DNA of 64,000 bases from Fodinibacter luteus (GTDB lineage Bacteria; Actinomycetota; Actinomycetes; Actinomycetales; Dermatophilaceae): contig NZ_BAABGM010000010.1 in the NCBI RefSeq assembly GCF_039541575.1, positions 62,001 to 126,000 on the forward strand, given 5' to 3'. The translations under genes were made by a program, and so were the position numbers. Positions within the stretch are counted from its first letter, which is position 1, and each line of letters begins with the position of its first letter. Below the pieces are notes generated by a model that saw nothing but the letters and a program-made list of their open reading frames with translations, was not told the origin of the DNA and did not search any database. This document shows positions 15,841 to 24,728 of this stretch, one piece after another.

Positions 15841-18416
15841 TGACCGTCGCGACCGTGGTGGCACCGACCGAGGCGCTCGACGACGCCTGGCACCACCTCG
15901 AGCACTCCCACGGGAACCTGGTGCTCGTCGGCGCCCCGGGCTCCGGCAAGACCACGACGCTGACGGCGCTCGAGACCCGGTGCGCGCGCCACGGCATCCC
16001 GGTGCACCGGTTCGGACCGACCGGGGATGCGTCACCGGCCGGTGTCCGGCCGAGGGCGGTCCCGGGACAGCCGTCGCTCCTCCTCCTCGACGACGCCGAC
16101 CGCACGCAGGAGTCGGAGCTCGCGCGCTGCCTGCGATGGGTCCACGACGACGGAGCACGGCTCGTGGCGACGGTGCGGCCCGGTTCCCTCGGGTCGCCCG
16201 TCGAGGCGCTGTCGGACCTCGCTCGCACCGCCAGGACCCTCGTCCTGGAGCCGTGGAACGAGCTCGAGGTCGCCGGCCTCCTCGAGGCGCTGCACGACCC
16301 CACCCCACCGGGCGAGGTGCATGCCGCCACCCGGGGGCTGCCCTGGCTGGTCCGCGACGTGGTCGCGGCCACCACGCCACCTGCGGCAGCTCATGTCCCC
16401 GTGCCCCGTGGTGCCTGCAGCGCCGCCCCGGGGGGCCTCGCGCGGCACGTCCTCAGGCTGTTGAGGGAGTGCCCTGCGGTCCAGTCCGACCTGGTCCTCG
16501 CGCTCGCCGCCGGCTACCCGAGTCACGGAGAGCCGTTGGCGCCGGCGCTGCGCGGCCTTCCGCCCGCCGAGGCGCGCGCCGCCGCCGACACCTTGTGGCA
16601 CACCGGCCTCGTCGCACTGGACGGTGAGCTCCCACCGGTCGTCCGGGACGCCCTGCTGCGCCACGCGCCGCCGCACCGCCTCAGGCCACTGCTCGACAGT
16701 CTCGTCGACGACCTCAGCACCACTGGTGGTGACCTGCGTGCGGTGGCCCCCACGCTCGTCACCCTCGGGGTCCGTGACCCGCGGCTCACCGCCGCGGTCA
16801 CCGACGAGGTGAGCCGCCTCCTGCCGAGGAGTCCCGCCGCCGCCGCGGCGCTCGCCGGGGCGGCCCTCAGCGCGGGCGCCGACGGCCGGGACGGCGCGCA
16901 CGGCGGTGGCAGCGAGCTGCGGGCGCTCCAGGCGGAGGCGCTCGGGCTCGCGGGCGACCTGGAGGCCGCCGCCGTCGCCCTGTCGCCCGTGCCGGGTGGA
17001 GCACTCTCGTCCCACGGCGAGCGGGTCGCCATGACGCTCGCGGTCCTGGGCGGGCAACCGGGGCAGGGCGCGAGGCTCGCCCGCTGGGTGCTGGATCACC
17101 CGGGCGCGGCTCCCGACCCGACGACGAGCGCCTGTGCGGCCCTGGCCCTCGCGGGCCGCGGAGATGCCGCGGCGGCGCGTGCGCTGCTCGCCGCAGGCGG
17201 CGCGACCGGCCCGGACGTCACCGTCTCACCGCTCCCCGAGATGGCGGAGGCCGTGCTGCTGACCCTCGGCGAGCACCGCCACCACGCCCTGCCGGGCCTC
17301 GTGCGCATCGCCGGGCGGGGACGCCGCCCGGAGCTGCTCCCGGACGTGCCCGCGGCACTCGCCGCGCTCGTCGCGGTCAACGGGGGTGACCTCGCGATCG
17401 CCGAGTCGGTCCTGGCCGGGTCGGGCCGCGGGCGCCCGGACGCAGGGATCGAGGCCCCGGCGGTCGACGCGTCCCGCATCAGTGCCCTGCGCGGATGGGT
17501 GAGCATGCTCGCCGGCCGCTACGGCGAGGCCGCGCAGCACCTCGACCGGATCGACCCCGCCGTCCCCCGTGACGAGCCGTGGGCCTGGGGCCTGCGTCTG
17601 GGGCTGGCCCGGCGCCAGGACGACATCCGGGGCCTGACCGCCCTGTGGCCCGCGGCTCGCACCGTTCTCGTCGGGCACCCCGTCGACCTCTACTCCCTGC
17701 TGCCGCTGGGGGAGATCGGCCTGGCCGCGGCGCGGATGCACGAGCCCGACCTGGCAGCGGCGGTCTGGGACCAGGCGCGTGACCTGCTCGTCGAGCTCGG
17801 GGGCGCTCCCCTGTGGGCCGCGCCCTTCCACTGGTACGCGGTGCAGGCCGCGGTCCTCACCGACCGTCCGGACGCCATGGCCGCAGACGCACGCGCCCTC
17901 GTCGTGGCGGCCCGCACCGACCCGGTCGCGGCCACGTACGCCGCCGCGGGCAGGACCTGGGTGTCGGTGCTCGGTCGCGACGTCGACCCGGCGGCGGTGG
18001 CCCGGTCGGCCCGGGCGCTGGCAGCCGTCGGCCAGGCCTGGGAGGGCGCCCGGTTGGCCGGACACGCCGCGGCTCGGGTGGCGGACCGCAAGGAGGCCGC
18101 CGCGCTGCTCGACTGCGCGAGGGGGCTCGTCGCCCAGCCGGCACCGGGCGACGAGGGCGAGGTGGCCAGCCCACCGACGCCCGCCCAGGTCAGGGCCGGC
18201 GCCATCGTCATGAGCGAGCGCGAGCACGAGGTCGCCCAGCTCGTCGTGGCGGGGCTGACCTACCAGGAGATCGGCGAGCGCCTCTTCGTGTCCGCGCGCA
18301 CTGTCGAGCACCACGTCGCCCGGATCAAGCGACGCAGTGGAGCCCAGAGCCGCTCCGAGCTGCTCTCGCGCCTCAGCCTCACCCTCGAGGCGCACTCCGC
18401 AGCCCCGCCCCGCTGA
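15840..18416 (+). CDS. ATPase/LuxR-type regulator, IniR-like
   Basis: 858 aa from GTG at 15840. The N-terminus has a P-loop VGAPGSGKTTT (residues 30-40) and a Walker B LLLLDDADR, the middle is a long helical repeat region, and the C-terminus (about 790-850) is a LuxR helix-turn-helix: MSEREHEVAQLVVAGLTYQE, then ARTVEHHVARIKRR. This is the LAL/MalT-like architecture. In Mycobacterium tuberculosis a regulator of similar size next to iniBAC (Rv0339c, IniR) controls that operon, so this gene probably senses envelope or metabolite stress and activates the divergent operon. The ligand is not deducible here. Confidence 0.8.
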   Translation: MTVATVVAPTEALDDAWHHLEHSHGNLVLVGAPGSGKTTTLTALETRCARHGIPVHRFGPTGDASPAGVRPRAVPGQPSLLLLDDADRTQESELARCLRWVHDDGARLVATVRPGSLGSPVEALSDLARTARTLVLEPWNELEVAGLLEALHDPTPPGEVHAATRGLPWLVRDVVAATTPPAAAHVPVPRGACSAAPGGLARHVLRLLRECPAVQSDLVLALAAGYPSHGEPLAPALRGLPPAEARAAADTLWHTGLVALDGELPPVVRDALLRHAPPHRLRPLLDSLVDDLSTTGGDLRAVAPTLVTLGVRDPRLTAAVTDEVSRLLPRSPAAAAALAGAALSAGADGRDGAHGGGSELRALQAEALGLAGDLEAAAVALSPVPGGALSSHGERVAMTLAVLGGQPGQGARLARWVLDHPGAAPDPTTSACAALALAGRGDAAAARALLAAGGATGPDVTVSPLPEMAEAVLLTLGEHRHHALPGLVRIAGRGRRPELLPDVPAALAALVAVNGGDLAIAESVLAGSGRGRPDAGIEAPAVDASRISALRGWVSMLAGRYGEAAQHLDRIDPAVPRDEPWAWGLRLGLARRQDDIRGLTALWPAARTVLVGHPVDLYSLLPLGEIGLAAARMHEPDLAAAVWDQARDLLVELGGAPLWAAPFHWYAVQAAVLTDRPDAMAADARALVVAARTDPVAATYAAAGRTWVSVLGRDVDPAAVARSARALAAVGQAWEGARLAGHAAARVADRKEAAALLDCARGLVAQPAPGDEGEVASPPTPAQVRAGAIVMSEREHEVAQLVVAGLTYQEIGERLFVSARTVEHHVARIKRRSGAQSRSELLSRLSLTLEAHSAAPPR

Positions 18417-18417
18417 C

Positions 18418-18462
18418 GACCCCGGAGTGGTTCACGCCCCGCACGTGGGGTCGCCCGGGGTC
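18418..18462. terminator. Hairpin between convergent regulator and CDF genes
   Basis: GACCCCGG (18418-18425) pairs with CCGGGGTC (18455-18462), with an inner CCCC/GGGG stem around GCACGT. It overlaps the stop codon of the CDF gene and could end both transcripts. Confidence 0.55.
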
Positions 18463-19381
18463 AGCGGACGAGGTCCTCGTACGAGCGGGGGTCCTCGATC
18501 GGCTCGACGTGGCAGGTGACGTCGATGTCGGGGAACTCGGCGACGAGTGCCGCCGTGATGTCCTCGACGAGGTCGTGGCTGCGCTGCACGCTCCAGACCC
18601 CCGGCACGAGGAGGTCGAACTGCATGAACCGCCGGCTCCCCGCCTCCCGGGTGAGGAGCCGGTGCCACGTCACGTGGTCCCCGGAGTACCGGTCGAGCAC
18701 GGCACGGATGATCTCGTCGTCCTCCTCCGGCAGGCTGACGTCCATGAGGCCGGCCGAGGCCCGGCGGATGAGCCGCCACCCCGTCACGAGGATGTTGACG
18801 CCCACGGCGAAGGCGACGAGCGGGTCGAGCCGCTCCCACCCGGTCAGCGCGACGAGGAGCACGCCGACGACGACGCCCACCGACGTCCAGACGTCGGTCA
18901 TGAGGTGCTTGCCATCGGCCGTCAGGGTGATGGAGCGGTGCAGCGCGCCGGCGCGCAGCAGCACCCAGGCGACGAGGCCGTTGACCACGGACGCCACCAC
19001 GGAGACCGCGAGGCCGATGCCGACGTTGTCGAGGGGACGGGGGTTGATGAACCGCTCGATGGCGCTCGCGAGGATGACCGCGGCGGCGACGAAGATCATC
19101 AGCCCCTCGGCCGCCGCCGAGAAGTACTCCGCCTTGCTGTGCCCGAAGTGGTGGTTCTTGTCGGCGGGCAGCACGGCGACGGTGAGGGCGACGAGCGCCA
19201 CGACCGCCGCGACGAGGTTGACGAGCGACTCGGCGGCGTCGGAGAGCAGCCCGACCGACCCGGTGACCCACCAGGCGAGAGACTTCAGCGCGATGGTGAC
19301 CAGGGCCGCGCCGATGGCCAGCCAGGCGAACCGGGTCAGGTCGACGGGCTGGGGGCGAGCCGGCGTCGTCGGGGTGACCAC
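18461..19381 (-). CDS. Cation diffusion facilitator transporter
   Basis: 306 aa from GTG at 19381, which sits 7 bases after the -10-like AAGAAT (leaderless). Six membrane segments span about residues 15-215. The TM2 motif is LLSDAAESLVN and TM5 has HLMTD, the H-x3-D metal site of the CDF family. The cytosolic C-terminal domain (about 220-300) has conserved His and Asp (DIDVTCHVEP). It likely exports Zn, Fe, Mn or Co in exchange for protons; the metal is not resolved. TM2 has D-x2-E rather than the common D-x3-D, worth noting for specificity. Confidence 0.85.
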   Translation of the reverse strand: MVTPTTPARPQPVDLTRFAWLAIGAALVTIALKSLAWWVTGSVGLLSDAAESLVNLVAAVVALVALTVAVLPADKNHHFGHSKAEYFSAAAEGLMIFVAAAVILASAIERFINPRPLDNVGIGLAVSVVASVVNGLVAWVLLRAGALHRSITLTADGKHLMTDVWTSVGVVVGVLLVALTGWERLDPLVAFAVGVNILVTGWRLIRRASAGLMDVSLPEEDDEIIRAVLDRYSGDHVTWHRLLTREAGSRRFMQFDLLVPGVWSVQRSHDLVEDITAALVAEFPDIDVTCHVEPIEDPRSYEDLVR

Positions 19382-19583
19382 GGCCCCATTCTTGCGCGCT
19401 CCCTGACGCCCGACGTCCCGAGACCGATGTGACGTGTCCGGGGCCCCACCCCGCGGTACGGCCGTCCTCCCCCGTGCGAGAGGATCGCGGCGGCGTGATT
19501 CCGCCGACACCGGGGGGCCCCGGCCTGTCGGCGAGACGCCGCAGGTGACAGGCTGGACCCGACCGCAGGAAAAGGGTGACGAC

Positions 19584-20990
19584 ATGACCGGACGCCGCTC
19601 GATGGGCGCCGTCGACGCGATCTGGCTCTCGATGGACAGCCCGGACAACCTCATGGTCATCGACTCGGTCATGATGCTCGAGGGGCCCGTCGAGTGGGAG
19701 CGGCTCGAGGCCGTCGTGCAGCACCGCCTCGTCGACCGCTACCCCGTGTTCACCCAGCGCGTCGTCGAGTCGCCCTCCCCTGTGGGGATGCCGCACTGGG
19801 AGGACGACGAGAACTTCACCCTCGCCGGCCACCTCCACCGCGTGCAGCTGCCCGAGCCCGCCGACGACGCAGCCCTGCAGGCGTTCATCGAGCAGAAGAT
19901 GCAGGAGCCGCTGCGGCGGGATCGCGCGCTGTGGGACCTCTACCTCGTCGACGGGCACGAGGGTGGGGCCGTCGTCGTCTCGAGGTTCCACCACGCCCTC
20001 GCCGACGGCATCGCGCTCGCCCAGGTCCTGCTGTCCCTCACCGACGACGAGCCGGACGACGACCTCGTCGCCGCCGACCGCCCGGCATCCCGCTCGGCCG
20101 CGGGTCAGGCCGGGCCCACCGGCATCCTCGACGTCGCGGGCCGGCTGACCCGCCCCGTCACCGCGGGGGTCCGCAGTGCGCTGCACATGTTCGGCGAGAT
20201 CCCCGCCGCGCTCAACCCGTCGACCGCCGTCGAGGCGCTCACCGTCGCCTGGCAGACCGGGCAGATCGCCGACAAGCTGCTCCTCGGCCACGCCCCCGAG
20301 TCACCCATCACCGGAGACCCGGGTGTCCCGAAGCGGGCGGTCTGGTCCCAGCCGCGACCGCTCATCGACGTCAAGCGCGTCGGCCGGGCGACGGGAGCGA
20401 CGGTCAACGACGTGCTCGTCGGTGCGGTGTCGGGGGCGATCGCCGGCTACGTCAGCGACCGTGGCGGCGACCCGGGCGACCTCACGACGATGGTCCCGGT
20501 CAACCTGCGCGACGGCAGCCGGCCCCTGCCGAAGACCCTCGGAAACAAGTTCGCCCTCGTCATGCTGCCGCTGCCCACCGGCCACCTGCCCCCGCTCCAG
20601 CGCCTGTCGGAGGCCAAGCGGCGGATGGACACCATCAAGCACTCGCCCGAGGCGGTGCTCACCTTCGGCCTCATCACCGCGATCGGGCACACGAACACCG
20701 ACATCGCGAAGCTCGTCATCGACTTCTTCGCCGCCAAGGCCATCGGCGTCACGACGAACGTCGCGGGGCCGATGGCCGGCCGCTACCTCGCCGGGGCGCG
20801 CATCTCCAGCATCCTCGGCTGGGTCCCGGGGTCGGGGCGCCAGACCCTCGGAGTGTGCATCTTCAGCTACGACGGGGTCGTGCGCGTCGGGTTCAAGGCC
20901 GACGCGACCGTCATCACCGCGCCCGAGCGCCTCGTCCACGCCTTCGACGACGAGATGGACACCCTCGTCCGGCTCGCCGCCGCCGTCTGA
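19584..20990 (+). CDS. WS/DGAT-type acyltransferase
   Basis: 468 aa from ATG at 19584 (AGGAAAAGGG upstream). The catalytic motif HHALADG lies at about residues 135-141, and the C-terminal half has the family's NVAGP-like segment (TTNVAGPMAGRYLAG). These membrane-associated enzymes esterify acyl-CoA with diacylglycerol or long alcohols, making triacylglycerol or wax esters for storage. It forms a two-gene unit with a START-like gene 13 bases downstream. Confidence 0.88.
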   Translation: MTGRRSMGAVDAIWLSMDSPDNLMVIDSVMMLEGPVEWERLEAVVQHRLVDRYPVFTQRVVESPSPVGMPHWEDDENFTLAGHLHRVQLPEPADDAALQAFIEQKMQEPLRRDRALWDLYLVDGHEGGAVVVSRFHHALADGIALAQVLLSLTDDEPDDDLVAADRPASRSAAGQAGPTGILDVAGRLTRPVTAGVRSALHMFGEIPAALNPSTAVEALTVAWQTGQIADKLLLGHAPESPITGDPGVPKRAVWSQPRPLIDVKRVGRATGATVNDVLVGAVSGAIAGYVSDRGGDPGDLTTMVPVNLRDGSRPLPKTLGNKFALVMLPLPTGHLPPLQRLSEAKRRMDTIKHSPEAVLTFGLITAIGHTNTDIAKLVIDFFAAKAIGVTTNVAGPMAGRYLAGARISSILGWVPGSGRQTLGVCIFSYDGVVRVGFKADATVITAPERLVHAFDDEMDTLVRLAAAV

Positions 20991-21003
20991 CCGGGAGGTC
21001 GCC

Positions 21004-21438
21004 ATGCCCACCGACACCGCCACGAGCACCGTCGTCGTCGACGCCCCCCTCGACGAGGTGCTCGCCACGATCCGCGCGATCGAGGCGCTTCCGCAGTGGG
21101 TGTCCGACATCAAGGAGGCGGAGGTGCTGACCGCCGACGCCGACGGGATGCCGCTCACGGCGCGGTTCGCGGCCGCGACCGCCGTCGGCACCGACCGCTA
21201 CACGCTCGCGTACGAGCACGCGGACGACGGTATGAGCTGGCACCTCGTCGAGGGCCGCCTGCAGACCGGCCAGGACGCGACGTACACGCTGCGCCCCGTC
21301 GACGACGACCACACCGAGGTCACCTTCACCCTGACGATCAGCCACAACCTTCCGTTGCCCGGCTTCATCCGCAACCGGACGATCAAGGGCCTCGTGACGA
21401 ACAACACCGGCGGGCTGAGGAAGCACCTGGCCCACTGA
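21004..21438 (+). CDS. SRPBCC (START-like) small protein
   Basis: 144 aa from ATG at 21004, with GGGAGG upstream and only 13 bases after the acyltransferase stop. The pattern TSTVVVDAPLDEVLATIRAI, PQWVSDIKEAEVL and TYTLRPVDDDHTEVTFTLTI is typical of the polyketide cyclase/dehydrase START-like fold, which binds hydrophobic ligands. Pairing with WS/DGAT suggests lipid handling, an inference from operon position. The gene converges on an oxidoreductase gene with a 5-base gap. Confidence 0.8.
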   Translation: MPTDTATSTVVVDAPLDEVLATIRAIEALPQWVSDIKEAEVLTADADGMPLTARFAAATAVGTDRYTLAYEHADDGMSWHLVEGRLQTGQDATYTLRPVDDDHTEVTFTLTISHNLPLPGFIRNRTIKGLVTNNTGGLRKHLAH

Positions 21439-21443
21439 GGCGG

Positions 21444-22847
21444 TCAGCTGTCGAACCCGATGCCGACGGTGTCGAGCGCGCGCAACCACAGGTTGCGGCG
21501 CCCGGTGCGGTCCTCGGCCGCGAGGCTGGCGCGGGTCGCGCGCACGGCGGCGTAACGGATCGGCTCGGGCGGGAACGGCATCGGCTTGCGGCGCACCATC
21601 CCCAGACGGGTCACCTCGGTGTCGCAGCCGTCGACGAGGTCGAGGGCGACCCGGGCCCCGAAGCGCGTCGACGCCACGCCGAGACCCGTGTAGCCGACGG
21701 CGTAGGCCAGCCGGCCCCCGAGCGCCGTGCCGAACACCGGCGTGAACCGGGACGTCGTGTCGATGACCCCCGCCCAGCGGTGCGTGAACCGCAGCCCCTC
21801 GAGCTGGGGGAAGATGTCGAAGAAGTGCCGGGCGAGCAGGTCGTGCGACTCGGACTGCTCGAGCCGGGGGTCGATCCGCCCCGGGAAGTGGTAGTTCGCG
21901 TCGTAGCCCCCGAAGAGCACCCGGTCGTCGAGGGTGCGCCGGTAGTAGTGGAACTGGTTGCCGGCGTCGGTGAGGCCCTCGCGACCCTCCCACCCCACGG
22001 CATCCAGCTGGGCGGGCGAGAGCGGCTCGGACATGAGCACGTGGTCGTACACGGGCAGCGTCCACAGGGCGAGGCGTCGCAGCGGCCCGCGGAACGCACC
22101 CGTCCCGAGCACGACCCGGTCGGCGCGCACGCTGCCCCACTCGGTGCGCACGACGACCGCACCCTCGTCCCGGTCGAACCCCGTGACCGTCGTGTCCTCG
22201 TGCAGCCGCACGCCGAGCCGCTCGGCCGCGGCGGCCAGCCCCCACACGAGGCGCCCCGGGTCGACGAGCCCGACGGTGGGGTCGAGGAAGCCGGACCGGT
22301 AGCGGGGCGAGTCGACCCGCGCCCGCGCCTGGGCGGCGTCGAGGTGGGTCACCGGGATGCCGTGGTCGCGGTGCAGCTCGTAGGCCTCGCGCACGATGCC
22401 GACCTGGCGCTCGTCGAGGGCCATCGTGATCTCGCCGGGGACGTGGAAGTCGGCCTCGACGCCGTGCCGGGTGAGGCTCTCGGCGAGGTCGGCGAAGTTC
22501 TGCTCAGCGAGGCGCTCGAGCGTCCCGATCTCGTCGGGCCAGCAGGCCAGCCCCTGGGCCAGGCCGTGGGTGAGTGAGGGCGCGACGAACCCGCCGTTGC
22601 GGCCGGATGCGGCGATGCCGAGGCGCCCCCGCTCGACGAGCAGCACGTCCCGCGACGGGTCGTCCTCCTTGGCCTGGATCGCGGCCCACAGCCCCGTGAA
22701 CCCGCCCCCGACGACGACGAGGTCGGCCCGGTGCCCGGCACCGGTGAGGGCGGGGCGGGGCGCGGGTCGGTCGGGGCGGTCGGTCCAGAACACGTCGGGC
22801 TTCGCGTCGGCGAGCGAGGCCCGCACGGTCGCCGGGTCGGCAGTCAT
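21444..22847 (-). CDS. FAD-dependent oxidoreductase (DAO family)
   Basis: 467 aa from ATG at 22847; CATGAT 6 bases upstream suggests a leaderless start. The Rossmann FAD motif is DLVVVGGGFTGLWAA (about residues 41-55), followed by a GIAASGRNGGFV segment and the C-terminal AVGYTGLGVASTRFGA that closes the FAD site. It resembles the glycine/D-amino acid oxidase family, which oxidises amines or amino acids. The substrate is unknown. It is divergent from the glutamate-type transporter operon, which might hint at amino acid use. Confidence 0.82.
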   Translation of the reverse strand: MTADPATVRASLADAKPDVFWTDRPDRPAPRPALTGAGHRADLVVVGGGFTGLWAAIQAKEDDPSRDVLLVERGRLGIAASGRNGGFVAPSLTHGLAQGLACWPDEIGTLERLAEQNFADLAESLTRHGVEADFHVPGEITMALDERQVGIVREAYELHRDHGIPVTHLDAAQARARVDSPRYRSGFLDPTVGLVDPGRLVWGLAAAAERLGVRLHEDTTVTGFDRDEGAVVVRTEWGSVRADRVVLGTGAFRGPLRRLALWTLPVYDHVLMSEPLSPAQLDAVGWEGREGLTDAGNQFHYYRRTLDDRVLFGGYDANYHFPGRIDPRLEQSESHDLLARHFFDIFPQLEGLRFTHRWAGVIDTTSRFTPVFGTALGGRLAYAVGYTGLGVASTRFGARVALDLVDGCDTEVTRLGMVRRKPMPFPPEPIRYAAVRATRASLAAEDRTGRRNLWLRALDTVGIGFDS

Positions 22848-22974
22848 GGCCTCATCATGCCGGGAGCGGGCGGACCCGGTCGGGGCGGCCTGAAGGTCTC
22901 GGTTCGGTGTCAATGCCGCGGATCGGACCGCTGCGGATTGACCGTGTCGGCCCGCCGGTCGCTAGGTTCACTGC

Positions 22975-23715
22975 ATGAGCGAGCCCCTCGTCGTCATGGA
23001 CGGCGTCAACAAGCACTTCGGCGACCTCCACGTCCTCAAGGACATCGACCTCACCGTCGGCAAGGGCGAGGTGGTCATCCTCATCGGTCCTTCGGGGTCG
23101 GGGAAGTCCACGCTGTGCCGCACGATCAACCGGCTCGAGACCTTCGAGTCCGGCTCGATCTCCATCGACGGCCAGCAGCTGCCCGAGGAGGGCAAGGCCC
23201 TGGCCGCGCTGCGCGCCGACGTCGGGATGGTCTTCCAGTCCTTCAACCTCTTCGCCCACAAGACGATCCTCGACAACGTCACCCTCGGGCCGATCAAGGT
23301 GCGCAAGATGTCGAAGGCGGACGCCGAGAAGAAGGCCATGGAGCTCCTCGAGCGGGTCGGTGTCGCGCACCAGGCGCAGAAGTACCCCGCCCAGCTCTCC
23401 GGCGGGCAGCAGCAGCGCGTCGCGATCGCCCGCTCTCTCGCCATGGACCCCAAGGTCATGCTCTTCGACGAGCCGACCTCCGCCCTGGACCCCGAGATGA
23501 TCAACGAGGTCCTCGACGTCATGGTCGAGCTCGCCCACAGCGGCATGACGATGATCGTCGTGACCCACGAGATGGGCTTCGCCCGCAAGGTGGCCAACCG
23601 CGTCGTCTTCCTCTCCGACGGGCAGATCGTCGAGCAGGCCCCGCCGGAGCAGTTCTTCACCAACCCCACGAGCGACCGCGCCAAGGACTTCCTCGGCAAG
23701 ATCCTCACCCACTGA
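22975..23715 (+). CDS. gluA: Glutamate-type ABC transporter ATPase
   Basis: 246 aa. Walker A is GPSGSGKST (about 39-47), the signature LSGGQQQRVAIARSLAM, Walker B VMLFDEPTSALDPE and the switch His VVTHEMGF, typical of polar amino acid importers. The ATG follows TAGGTT by 6 bases, so the operon starts with a leaderless transcript. It powers uptake with GluB, GluC and GluD. The glutamate assignment is by similarity to GluABCD of Corynebacterium and by gene order. Confidence 0.88.
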   Translation: MSEPLVVMDGVNKHFGDLHVLKDIDLTVGKGEVVILIGPSGSGKSTLCRTINRLETFESGSISIDGQQLPEEGKALAALRADVGMVFQSFNLFAHKTILDNVTLGPIKVRKMSKADAEKKAMELLERVGVAHQAQKYPAQLSGGQQQRVAIARSLAMDPKVMLFDEPTSALDPEMINEVLDVMVELAHSGMTMIVVTHEMGFARKVANRVVFLSDGQIVEQAPPEQFFTNPTSDRAKDFLGKILTH

Positions 23716-23736
23716 GCCCGCCGGACCCCCGGCGCC

Positions 23737-23784
23737 CGGTCCACCGACCACCGGTCCACCGGTCCACCGACCACCGGTACACCC
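23737..23784 (+). repeat. Tandem CCGGTCCACCGACCA repeat between gluA and gluB
   Basis: The 88-base gap contains repeated GGTCCACCGACCACC units with partial copies. It may form hairpins through GGT/ACC pairing and could tune relative expression of gluA and gluB. Confidence 0.75.
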
Positions 23785-23803
23785 CACCACAGGAGGAACA
23801 CCA

Positions 23804-24646
23804 ATGACGACACGACGGATGGGCATGGTCGCCGCGGCGGCCGTGCTCGCGCTCGGGCTGAGCGCCTGCGGTTCGGACGACGCCGACACCGATGCCGGCT
23901 CGGCCGACTCGGGGGGCAGCGGCCTCAAGGTCGGCATCAAGTTCGACCAGCCCGGCCTCGGCCTGAAGCAGGGCAGCGAGTTCACCGGCATGGACGTCGA
24001 CGTGGCCACCTTCGTCGCCAAGGAGCTCGGGGTCGACGCCGCCGACATCGAGTTCATCCAGGCACCGAGCGCCCAGCGCGAGACCCTCATCGAGACCGGC
24101 CAGGTCGACATGGTCGTCGCGACGTACTCGATCACGGACGCCCGCAAGGAGAAGATCTCCTTCGCCGGTCCGTACTTCGTCGCCGGCCAGGACCTGCTCG
24201 TGCGCGCCGACGACACGTCGATCACCGGCCCGGACACCCTGGACGGCAAGAAGCTGTGCTCGGTGACCGGCTCCACCTCGGCCCAGAAGGTCAAGGAGAC
24301 CGTGCCCGGCGTCAACCTCCAGGAGTTCGCCACGTACTCCGAGTGCGTCGCGGCCCTCGCCTCGGGCGCCATCGACGCCCTGACGACGGACGACACGATC
24401 CTCGCCGGCTACGCCGCCCAGGACCAGTACAAGGGCAAGCTCAAGGTCGTCGGCCAGCCGTTCTCCGAGGAGCGCTACGGCATCGGCATCAAGAAGGGCG
24501 ACACCGCCCAGTGCCAGAAGATCACCGACGCCATCAACAAGATGATCACCGACGGCGAGTGGCAGAAGATCGTCGACGCGAACCTCGGCCCGGCCGGCTA
24601 CAAGCCCGGCGCGGGCAACCCGCCGACGCCCGACGCCTGCGCCTGA
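23804..24646 (+). CDS. gluB: Glutamate-type substrate-binding lipoprotein
   Basis: 280 aa with AGGAGG before the ATG. A lipoprotein signal (MVAAAAVLALGLSAC) ends in lipobox LSAC, Cys about 23, followed by a flexible acidic linker. The mature domain has FTGMDVDVATFVAKELG, typical of polar amino acid binding proteins, and a Cys pair (KLCSVTG, YSECV) likely forming a disulfide. It captures the amino acid outside the membrane for GluCD. Confidence 0.88.
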   Translation: MTTRRMGMVAAAAVLALGLSACGSDDADTDAGSADSGGSGLKVGIKFDQPGLGLKQGSEFTGMDVDVATFVAKELGVDAADIEFIQAPSAQRETLIETGQVDMVVATYSITDARKEKISFAGPYFVAGQDLLVRADDTSITGPDTLDGKKLCSVTGSTSAQKVKETVPGVNLQEFATYSECVAALASGAIDALTTDDTILAGYAAQDQYKGKLKVVGQPFSEERYGIGIKKGDTAQCQKITDAINKMITDGEWQKIVDANLGPAGYKPGAGNPPTPDACA

Positions 24647-24664
24647 CCGACGAGCACCGACGGT

Positions 24665-24696
24665 GTGCCGCCCGCCCTGTTCCGGGCGGGCGGCAC
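24665..24696 (+). terminator. Intra-operon hairpin after gluB
   Basis: GTGCCGCCCGCCC (24665-24677) pairs perfectly with 24684-24696, loop TGTTCC. Such hairpins after binding-protein genes usually stabilise the upstream message and reduce permease expression. Confidence 0.75.
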
Positions 24697-24728
24697 GCCG
24701 CGGGACGGACCCCGACGAGAGGTGACGC

